NCBI GenBank assembly: GCA_965199895.1
Contig: CBDATJ010000005.1
Location: forward strand, 1 to 18,350
DNA: 18,350 nt
Direction: 5' to 3'
Source: Bin55 sp965199895
Lineage (GTDB): Bacteria; Pseudomonadota; Gammaproteobacteria; Pseudomonadales; Azotimanducaceae
Made by a program: the position numbers and the translations under genes. Below the pieces are notes generated by a model. The model saw only the letters and a program-made list of their open reading frames with translations, had not been told where the DNA came from and made no database searches. Of this stretch, positions 1 through 5,911 are shown in pieces (within the stretch, counting starts at the first letter, position 1; each line of letters starts with the position of its first letter).

Positions 1-1
1 G

Positions 2-466
2 AGTTTCTGTGTGGCAGTGTTGGTGTGTCAAGCCGTCATTGATTTGGAGCGAGGGTTGCTTTTTGACGAGCTAAATTACTCGCTATTATGGGCCGGACTG
101 CTATGCACAGTTGTGTTCAGTGACTCTCTTAATTTGCCTACATCAAAGGAAGCCATTCTGGGTGCACTCAGTGGATATTTGAGCTTGTGGTCAATCAACG
201 CGATATTCAAACTTCTGCGAAAACGCGATGGAATGGGCAATGGAGATTTCAAACTGTTTGCTGCATTAGGAGCATGGGTAGGTTGGTATCTTCTACCCAT
301 CGTCATCTTGATTAGTTTCGTACTGGGTTCTATTTACGGGCTTGTCCAAATAATCCGCAAAAAATATGCAACCGATCAAGGTATTCCCTTCGGGCCGTTC
401 CTAGCTACGGGTGGGATTTTTGTACTTTTCTATCGCGATGAACTCATGAGGTTGATGTACGGATAG
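2..466 (+). CDS. pilD: Prepilin peptidase PilD (type IV leader peptidase), 5'-truncated by window edge
   Basis: C-terminal part of an A24-family aspartic prepilin peptidase. This inner-membrane enzyme cleaves and N-methylates type IV pilins and type II secretion pseudopilins. The reading frame stays open to the window start, so the N-terminus (normally with a zinc-binding CxxC pair and the first membrane helices) lies outside. Visible here are the first catalytic aspartate in AVIDLERGLL, the GALSGYLSLW segment, the second catalytic motif GMGNGDFKLFAALGAW (GxGDxK, Asp about 79 codons after the GTG at 11), and the IPFGPFLATGG motif near the C-terminus. Hydrophobic segments alternate as expected for a polytopic protein. 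The usual LLPD after the first Asp reads LLFD here. Family assignment is secure from the motifs. The GTG at 11 is only the first start codon in view, not the real start. Confidence 0.93.
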   Translation, partial: SFCVAVLVCQAVIDLERGLLFDELNYSLLWAGLLCTVVFSDSLNLPTSKEAILGALSGYLSLWSINAIFKLLRKRDGMGNGDFKLFAALGAWVGWYLLPIVILISFVLGSIYGLVQIIRKKYATDQGIPFGPFLATGGIFVLFYRDELMRLMYG

Positions 467-483
467 AACTTGTGTCATTCAGA

Positions 484-501
484 AGTCTTTTGTAAAAGAC
501 T
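484..501. repeat. Palindromic hairpin between pilD and yacG
   Basis: AGTCTTTT-GT-AAAAGACT is a perfect inverted repeat of 8 bp arms in the 77-bp gap between pilD and yacG. It can fold as a 7-bp stem with a TGTA loop. No T-run follows, so it is not a classical terminator. It could be an operator or an RNA-processing/stability hairpin in a pilD-yacG transcript. Confidence 0.5.
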
Positions 502-543
502 AAGCATTTGATACCATGTTGAGATGCAGCAACAGTCAGCAAT

Positions 544-729
544 ATGAGTGATCACATCGTTAAATGTCCGACCTGCAAAGAACTTGTTCGTTGGTCATCG
601 GAAAATAGCTACCGGCCGTTCTGTAGTCGCCGGTGCAAACTTATCGACTTAAACGAGTGGATTGAGGAACGACGTGCGATTCCTGGGGATCCAGTGAATA
701 GAACCAGTTCTAACGATCCTGACCCGTGA
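544..729 (+). CDS. yacG: DNA gyrase inhibitor YacG (small zinc-finger protein)
   Basis: A 61-residue protein matching the YacG family over nearly its whole length. In E. coli YacG binds GyrB and blocks gyrase from binding DNA. The four zinc-ligand cysteines are in place: KCPTCK (C8, C11) and FCSRRCK (C27, C31). The family motif YRPFCSRRCKLIDLNEW and the following IPGDP are also present, and the C-terminal tail is short and acidic. It lies 77 bp after pilD on the same strand. In many gammaproteobacteria the order is pilD-coaE-yacG, and coaE is missing here. No convincing Shine-Dalgarno precedes the ATG (upstream bases are cagtcagcaat), so translation may depend on coupling or a leader. Length and motifs make the call firm. 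Confidence 0.93.
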   Translation: MSDHIVKCPTCKELVRWSSENSYRPFCSRRCKLIDLNEWIEERRAIPGDPVNRTSSNDPDP

Positions 730-1185
730 TACTATTCTCAAGAATGCTAGGGTTCAGAGTGTGCTGTCATTTAATCTGCCGTTTGATCAAATAGATAATT
801 TTGTACAGTAATCTGATTAGGAATTTTGAGTCACTGTCTACGACAGTTCAAGTAGTCTAGCTCATTTATTTGATTCACTGAGTTCTCGTACTCCTCAGTT
901 CCCGTATCCCATGGATAGGTGGGTGGGGCCTTTAAGGCGCGGTCTTATCCCTTCCCCCGACAACCTGGTTCAAATAAACCTGGAACATCGATTTCGTACC
1001 TCTTATTACTCACCTTGCTGAGTAACTCTCGTGTGGTGTGTGAAGGTTATAGGTCGTACACCAGACCTTATGGTAAGTCTAAAATTTCCAGGAGGGGGTG
1101 CATCCGACATTGGATGTTTTTTGCACTTCTGCGTTTCAACATAAGACTCGGTTGGTAGCGCTGTAGTCGGTATCGTAGTATTTGG
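730..1185. other. Gene-free, hairpin-rich convergent intergenic region (yacG / secA)
   Basis: A stretch of 456 bases between the convergent yacG and secA with no credible protein gene. It contains several perfect inverted repeats: ACTGTC-tac-GACAGT (833-847), ACTGAG-11 nt-CTCAGT (877-899), TTACTCA-6 nt-TGAGTAA (1006-1025), AGGTC-8 nt-GACCT near 1050-1067, and a stem followed by six T at 1101-1122. A G-rich tract (GGGTGGGG) near 920-928 and a C-rich tract (CCCTTCCCCC) near 949-958 could pair imperfectly. This density of hairpins would suit a structured RNA or a set of transcription-end signals. I recognise no known RNA family in it. Confidence 0.5.
1101..1122 (+). terminator. Candidate rho-independent terminator, + strand
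   Basis: Stem CATCC / GGATG with a 6-nt loop (GACATT), followed immediately by six T. The stem is only 5 bp, so strength is uncertain. It lies about 370 nt beyond the yacG stop and just before the 3' end of the convergent secA. It could end read-through from yacG or an unrecognised transcript in the region before it. Confidence 0.4.
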
Positions 1186-3948
1186 CTAAGTAGCTGCTTT
1201 GCTGTGTGCAGCCACACCACAACACTGTTTGTACTTCTTCCCTGATCCGCATGGGCAGGGTGCATTTCTCCCCACTTTGGGTTGTTCCCGTACAAATGGT
1301 TGTTTATTCTGCATTTGCTTTTTCCGAGCTGAATCGGGTTCGTTACCGTGTTGAAGCTGCATTTTCTGCATGGCTTCTTTGCGTCGACGCACTTCTGCTT
1401 CACGTTCCGCACGATCATCTTTGAGTTCCATTCGAGACAACCATCGAACGGTATCGTGTTGAATGTTCTGTAGAAGTTCCTGGAATAAGTGGAACGACTC
1501 TTTCTTGTACTCCTGCTTAGGTTGTTTTTGAGCATATGCTCTAAGATGAATTCCCTGTCGGAGGTGATCCATTGCAAGGAGATGTTCTTTCCATTTTCGG
1601 TCTAAAATCGACAGCATGATTTGCTTTTCGACTAAGTCTGAATTGATTTGTCTTTCAACCCAACTTTCTCGTTTGGCTTCATAACTCTTGATGAACGCTT
1701 CTTGGACTCTTTCTATGATGGCTTCATCAGACTGAACGCTTTCTTTTTCCACCCATTCTCGAATGGGTAGAGCGTGTCCAAACTCATGGTTTAGGGCATG
1801 TTCCAGACCTTCAATATCCCACTCATCAGTCAACGAACTGGGAGGAATAAAGTAACCCACGGTGTCGCGAACTACTTCCTGTCGCATTTGCTTGATAGTT
1901 CCGCTAATTTCATCAAATTCCATCAGTTCGTTGCGTTGTGCATAGATGACTTGCCTTTGGTCATTAGCGACATCATCAAACTCCAGTAGATTCTTTCTGA
2001 TATCAAAGTGGTGGCCTTCGACACGTCGCTGAGCTCTTTCAATGGCATTATTGACCATTTTGGCTTGTATTGCTTCGCCTTTCTCCAACCCCAAGGACTG
2101 AATCATGTTGTTCCATCGTTCAGAGGCGAATCTGCGTAGCAGGTCGTCTTCCATTGAGAGGTAAAATCGAGAGGATCCTGGATCACCTTGACGCCCGGAA
2201 CGACCTCGCAATTGATTGTCGATTCGACGAGATTCATGTCGTTCGGTACCGATGATGTGTAGTCCCCCGTTTTCTACAACTAAGTCATGTCGTTTCTGCC
2301 AATCCGAAGTCAGTTTTTCGACTTCGTCTGGAACAGGAGAGGGCCCCAGTGCTTCGATATCAGCTTTGAGATTACCTCCAAGAACAATATCGGTACCTCT
2401 TCCCGCCATATTGGTAGCGATGGTGACCTTCCCAGGTCGTCCTGCATGAGCAACAATTTCAGCCTCACGTTCATGTTGCTTCGCGTTCAAAATGTTGTGT
2501 GGGATCTTGCGTTTCTTGAGTTCTTTTGAGAGTCTCTCCGAGGAGTCGATAGAGGTTGTTCCCACCAACACAGGCCTGTTTGAGTCCACACTACCATTGA
2601 TATCTTCGACGATTGCGTTGTATTTCTCGTCTAGTGTCATGAAGATGAGATCGTTTCTATCGTCCCGGATCATGGTTTTGTGGGTGGGGATGACGATTAC
2701 TTCTAGATCATAGATTTGTTTGAACTCAAATGCTTCCGTATCTGCAGTACCCGTCATTCCAGCAAGTTTTGAATATAAACGGAAGTAATTCTGGAACGTA
2801 GTCGAGGCCATTGTTTGAGTTTCATGGCGTATCGGTAACCCTTCTTTGGCTTCTACTGCTTGATGAATCCCCTCTGACCAGCGTCTTCCTGGCATGGCTC
2901 GTCCCGTATGTTCATCAATAATGATGACTTGTCGGTCTTTGACCATGTACTCGACATTGCGTTTGTAGACGTAGTGTGCCTTTAGAGCTACATTCACGTG
3001 GTGCAAGAGCTGTAAATTGCTCGACGAGTAAAGACTATCACCTGATTCCAGTAGACCTGCCTTGACCAGATATTCTTCAACGCGATTGTGTCCTTTTTCA
3101 GTCAGTTCAACTGAACGACTTTTTGGATCGATAAAGAAGTCACCTGTATCCTCGGGACGTTGTCCACCGAGTACCGAGGGAAGATTGCTTTCGAGTTTTG
3201 CTTGTTGTTCGAGTCTCGGAGCGATCTTGTTCACTTGCTTATAGAGTTCGGTGTTATCGTCCGCAGCACCTGAAATGATCAGGGGCGTACGAGCTTCATC
3301 AATAAGGATTGAGTCCACTTCGTCCACAATGGCGAAATTGAGCTTTCGCTGATAACGATCTTGCAATCGAAATGCCATGTTGTCCCGAAGGTAATCAAAC
3401 CCAAACTCGTTGTTGGTACCGTATGTAATATCACTCAGGTAAGCTAGACGCTTAGCTTCTTGGTCTTGCTGGGACTGAATAATCCCCACAGACATTCCTA
3501 GAGCTCGATAGACGGGTCCCATCCACTCTGCGTCTCGACGAGCTAGGTAGTCGTTCACTGTGACGATGTGAACTCCTTCACCCGCAATAGCGTTCAGATA
3601 AACAGCGAGTGTTGCAACCTGAGTCTTTCCCTCACCAGTGCGCATCTCCGCAATCTTGCCTTCATGGAGAGCGATTCCACCGATGAGCTGTACGTCGTAG
3701 TGTCGGGTTTGGCTAGTTCTGTGGGTTGCTTCCCGGACTAGGGCAAATGCTTCCGGAAGTAGCATTTCTAGGGTTTCACCCTTCTGGTATCGATCACGCA
3801 ACTCATCCGTTTTTTGGACCATATGTTCATCGGAGAGTGTGGCTACCCTATCAGTCCACTGATTAATTCGATTGACCAATGCGCCCATGCGCTTGAGCTC
3901 TCGCGAGTTGCGACTTCCAAAAACGCTTTGGATTGTTTTGGTGAACAT
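1186..3948 (-). CDS. secA: Preprotein translocase ATPase SecA
   Basis: Full-length (920 residues) SecA, the ATPase motor that drives unfolded preproteins through SecYEG. Domains in order: NBD1 with Walker A RTGEGKT (about residues 103-109) and the DEVD box (209-212), the preprotein-crosslinking domain, NBD2 with the NMAGRGTDI and GRSGRQGDPGSS motifs, the helical wing/scaffold region, and a charged linker. The C-terminal zinc-finger motif CPCGSGKKYKQCC (C898, C900, C909, C910) binds SecB. Sequence style is proteobacterial, best matching gammaproteobacterial SecA. The residue after the Walker A threonine is Gln, where I would expect Leu (EGKTQVATL). The ATG lacks an obvious Shine-Dalgarno. The gene is divergent from the dciA-like gene, with 70 bp between them, and no secM-like gene is visible upstream. 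Confidence 0.98.
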   Translation of the reverse strand: MFTKTIQSVFGSRNSRELKRMGALVNRINQWTDRVATLSDEHMVQKTDELRDRYQKGETLEMLLPEAFALVREATHRTSQTRHYDVQLIGGIALHEGKIAEMRTGEGKTQVATLAVYLNAIAGEGVHIVTVNDYLARRDAEWMGPVYRALGMSVGIIQSQQDQEAKRLAYLSDITYGTNNEFGFDYLRDNMAFRLQDRYQRKLNFAIVDEVDSILIDEARTPLIISGAADDNTELYKQVNKIAPRLEQQAKLESNLPSVLGGQRPEDTGDFFIDPKSRSVELTEKGHNRVEEYLVKAGLLESGDSLYSSSNLQLLHHVNVALKAHYVYKRNVEYMVKDRQVIIIDEHTGRAMPGRRWSEGIHQAVEAKEGLPIRHETQTMASTTFQNYFRLYSKLAGMTGTADTEAFEFKQIYDLEVIVIPTHKTMIRDDRNDLIFMTLDEKYNAIVEDINGSVDSNRPVLVGTTSIDSSERLSKELKKRKIPHNILNAKQHEREAEIVAHAGRPGKVTIATNMAGRGTDIVLGGNLKADIEALGPSPVPDEVEKLTSDWQKRHDLVVENGGLHIIGTERHESRRIDNQLRGRSGRQGDPGSSRFYLSMEDDLLRRFASERWNNMIQSLGLEKGEAIQAKMVNNAIERAQRRVEGHHFDIRKNLLEFDDVANDQRQVIYAQRNELMEFDEISGTIKQMRQEVVRDTVGYFIPPSSLTDEWDIEGLEHALNHEFGHALPIREWVEKESVQSDEAIIERVQEAFIKSYEAKRESWVERQINSDLVEKQIMLSILDRKWKEHLLAMDHLRQGIHLRAYAQKQPKQEYKKESFHLFQELLQNIQHDTVRWLSRMELKDDRAEREAEVRRRKEAMQKMQLQHGNEPDSARKKQMQNKQPFVREQPKVGRNAPCPCGSGKKYKQCCGVAAHSKAAT

Positions 3949-3972
3949 GGAGAGGACTTGTTGAGGTGGGTG

Positions 3973-4018
3973 GTTTAAATTTTATTGGTACACTATCAGA
4001 AGGTGTCTACCCCTATAG
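3973..4018. promoter_or_regulatory. Divergent promoter region between secA and dciA-like gene
   Basis: The 70-bp gap between the two divergent start codons must hold transcription signals for one or both genes. It contains an AT-rich core (ggtttaaattttattgg). On the minus strand this gives TAAAAT as a possible secA -10. On the plus strand TTGTTG at 3958-3963 and TTTATT at 3981-3986 are separated by 17 bp. An imperfect inverted repeat, GGTACAC...GTGTCTACC (about 3987-4011), sits next to it. The elements are weak matches, so exact promoter positions are uncertain. Confidence 0.35.
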
Positions 4019-4444
4019 ATGGGATTGAAACTGCACGATTTCAATGATTCTGAATACTATTTCATTTTGAGTCTCACTGAATTACAAAAAGAACTGGGAA
4101 TACGATTGAATCACCCATACTACAGACTGAAGGATTCACTGACGAGACCTAGTCAACGATGGACTAGCTTAGATAGACTCTTAAGGGGATTAGATCAAAA
4201 TAGAGCCTTGCTCAGAGCCGTACGGTATTCGCTGACATTAGAACAAGCGCGACATTGTCGCAGTGCGATGTGTAGAGGTACTACTGTGTTAGTTTCGGTA
4301 GATTCCAACAGTTGGGCCAATGTTATACGGTTTAGTGCTCCCAAGATTCTTCTTACATTAAAGCAATTGTCCAGGTTTTCGCACATAGACAACGTTAAGA
4401 TAGTAACCGATAGCACTTTTTATAGTGATGAAAACAAGAGTTAG
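4019..4444 (+). CDS. dciA: DciA-like DnaB helicase loader (DUF721 family)
   Basis: A 141-residue protein. The part from about residue 45 to 130 fits the DciA/DUF721 pattern: a short LDRLLRGL helix, then SLTLEQARHCRSA, a strand pattern (TTVLVSVDS), NSWANVIRFSAPKILLTLKQ, and a last strand (VKIVTD). DciA loads the replicative helicase DnaB in bacteria lacking DnaC or DnaI. In many gammaproteobacteria a DUF721 gene lies beside secA, which supports the call. The first 40 or so residues are not typical of the family. No Shine-Dalgarno precedes the ATG at 4019, and an in-frame TTG at 4106 would give a more usual length of 112 residues. The sequence is divergent, so similarity is judged from pattern rather than high identity. 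Confidence 0.72.
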   Translation: MGLKLHDFNDSEYYFILSLTELQKELGIRLNHPYYRLKDSLTRPSQRWTSLDRLLRGLDQNRALLRAVRYSLTLEQARHCRSAMCRGTTVLVSVDSNSWANVIRFSAPKILLTLKQLSRFSHIDNVKIVTDSTFYSDENKS

Positions 4445-4498
4445 ATTGAGTCCTTCGGTTGTGCTAAGATTTGCGGAGTGTTCCAAATCAATTCCAAA

Positions 4499-4523
4499 AA
4501 TAGGACTATTTCCGGGAAATTCC
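4499..4523. repeat. Stacked palindromes downstream of dciA-like gene
   Basis: AATAGGACTATT (4499-4510) is a perfect 12-bp palindrome. It overlaps TTTCC-G-GGAAA (4509-4519), which overlaps GGAA-A-TTCC (4515-4523). The three dyads share bases over 25 bp. No T-run follows. They may be a protein-binding operator array or a compact RNA hairpin at the end of the preceding transcript. Confidence 0.4.
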
Positions 4524-4740
4524 GAGAAGATTCACCGATAAATTCAAACGTAGCCGTAAAGCAAGCTCTGTTTCTGGTCTGACAGTGAAGTTAGCAAGGA
4601 TCTACAGACTGCTCAAGCCTGTTGTGAAGATGGATAGAGAACAGCCTGGGAAAGAATGCTGATGTCCCCCCCATCCTTAATCTATGGTTTCTGATGAGTT
4701 CGAGAATTTGAATCAAACACAATAATGTAGACGACTTGTT

Positions 4741-4758
4741 CTGTCACAAGACAGTGAC
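4741..4758. repeat. Overlapping alternative hairpins upstream of cobS
   Basis: CTGTC-ACAA-GACAG (4741-4754) is a perfect 5-bp stem with a tetraloop. The overlapping GTCAC-AAGACA-GTGAC (4743-4758) is a second perfect 5-bp inverted repeat using shared bases, so only one can form at a time. Confidence 0.35.
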
Positions 4759-4807
4759 TTAAGACATCTAAGATATTTACTTCATCAATTCACCCAATTT
4801 GATTTGA

Positions 4808-4836
4808 TTCAATCCATTTTCGATTGTTCGTAAAAT
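4808..4836 (+). promoter_or_regulatory. Candidate sigma-70 promoter for cobST
   Basis: TTCAAT (4808-4813) and TAAAAT (4831-4836) are separated by 17 bp in an AT-rich stretch about 75 bp before the cobS start. Both hexamers are partial consensus matches. It is the best promoter-like arrangement I see in the intergenic region. Confidence 0.35.
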
Positions 4837-4909
4837 TTAATGCAAACTCCCATTCGTGGGTCATTCACGTAGAGGAGTAACTTGTCGTTCTCTTACTCTT
4901 TTTCCTCGA

Positions 4910-5911
4910 ATGACGACACACGAGTCTAGCCTAAGTCCAGATCTGATTCCAGACGTTACCGTTCATGTAGGTGAAGTGTTTGGTTTCGAGAGTGATGTCC
5001 GAGTGCCCGCGTTTAGGTCAGCTACTGACCATGTTCCGACCTTTGACCCGGACTACCAGTTTGACCCTGACACTACACTAGCTATTCTGGCGGGTTTTGC
5101 TCACAATCGCCGGGTCATGATTCAAGGCTACCACGGAACAGGGAAGTCAACTCACATTGAACAGGTTGCAGCACGGTTAAATTGGCCTTGTATTCGAGTG
5201 AACTTGGACAGTCATATCAGCCGTATTGACCTGGTTGGCAAGGATGCGATTGTTATAGAAAATGGAAAACAAGTCACTGCGTTTAAAGAGGGTATCCTTC
5301 CTTGGGCTCTCCAGCATCCAACCTGCCTGGTCTTCGATGAATACGATGCCGGACGACCCGATGTCATGTTTGTCATTCAACGAGTCATGGAAGTTGAAGG
5401 AAGGTTGACTTTAGTAGACCAAAACCGAGTCATCACGCCTCATCCATGGTTCAGATTATTGGCTACCAGTAATACGGTGGGACTAGGTGATTCAACGGGC
5501 ATGTATCACGGTACGCAGCAGATCAACCACGGCCAGATGGACCGTTGGAATATTGTTGCAACTCTCAACTATCTTGACCCAGATGTTGAACGCGATATCG
5601 TTTATCGAAAGGCTGGGGCGTGGCAAAAGCGAGATAACGGAAAACAAACCATTGCCAATATGGTTAGTCTTGCAGATCTGACCCGCAAGGGGTTCATCAA
5701 TGGTGATGTTTCTGTGGTCATGTCACCTCGAACCGTGCTCACCTGGGCAGAAAATGCGGATATATTTGGCGACATTGCTTATGCGTTTCGAGTGACTTTT
5801 CTAAATAAGTGTGATGAACTCGAACGACCAACCGTCGCTGAGTATTACCAGCGCTGCATGGGTACCGATTTGGGAGACGCATCGGCTGGAATCACATTGA
5901 ATTCCTCGTGA
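4910..5911 (+). CDS. cobS: Aerobic cobaltochelatase AAA+ subunit CobS
   Basis: A 333-residue AAA+ ATPase matching CobS along its full length. With CobT it forms the chaperone-like complex that powers CobN to insert cobalt into hydrogenobyrinate a,c-diamide in aerobic B12 synthesis. Motifs with the ATG at 4910 as residue 1: VPAF and DPDYQFDPDTTLAILAGFAH near the N-terminus, Walker A GYHGTGKS (73-80), the LNWPCIRVNLDSHISRIDLV segment, Walker B LVFDEYD (140-146), GLGDSTGMYHGTQQIN, and MSPRTVLTWAENADIFGDI near the end. A GTG at 4856 in the same frame would add 18 residues. The ATG gives the usual family length and is preferred, though neither start has a clear in-frame Shine-Dalgarno. The gene overlaps cobT by 4 bp, implying translational coupling. 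No other B12 gene is in the window. Confidence 0.95.
   Translation: MTTHESSLSPDLIPDVTVHVGEVFGFESDVRVPAFRSATDHVPTFDPDYQFDPDTTLAILAGFAHNRRVMIQGYHGTGKSTHIEQVAARLNWPCIRVNLDSHISRIDLVGKDAIVIENGKQVTAFKEGILPWALQHPTCLVFDEYDAGRPDVMFVIQRVMEVEGRLTLVDQNRVITPHPWFRLLATSNTVGLGDSTGMYHGTQQINHGQMDRWNIVATLNYLDPDVERDIVYRKAGAWQKRDNGKQTIANMVSLADLTRKGFINGDVSVVMSPRTVLTWAENADIFGDIAYAFRVTFLNKCDELERPTVAEYYQRCMGTDLGDASAGITLNSS

Larger units (their letters stand above)
4445..4909. other. Gene-free intergenic region upstream of cobST
   Basis: A stretch of 465 bases with no credible gene on either strand. It holds stacked palindromes at 4499-4523, a C7 run near 4667-4673, a hairpin at 4741-4758 and an AT-rich promoter-like stretch at 4790-4840. 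I looked for a cobalamin riboswitch, expected if cobST belonged to a B12-regulated pathway, and did not see its conserved core or B12 box. Confidence 0.5.

Noticed and set aside
961..990. tRNA T-arm-like sequence (GGTTCAAAT)
   Set aside because: The flanking bases do not form the 5-bp stem, and no acceptor, D or anticodon arms are present.
919..1158. 79-codon plus-strand open frame in the yacG-secA gap
   Set aside because: It has no recognisable domain, low-complexity-like composition and no Shine-Dalgarno, and it spans hairpins and a candidate terminator. It is better read as non-coding.
1068..1577. 169-codon minus-strand frame overlapping the secA 3' end
   Set aside because: It lies almost wholly in another frame of the clearly coding secA and has no family features.
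4195..4416. Minus-strand 73-codon frame
   Set aside because: It is antisense to the dciA-like gene, which has the family pattern on the plus strand.
4445..4909. Cobalamin riboswitch upstream of cobS
   Set aside because: No conserved B12 box or GCC-rich core was found. The C7 run near 4667 is not in the right context.
4856..4909. GTG at 4856 as the cobS start
   Set aside because: It would add 18 residues not typical of CobS. The ATG at 4910 gives the normal family length of about 333 residues.
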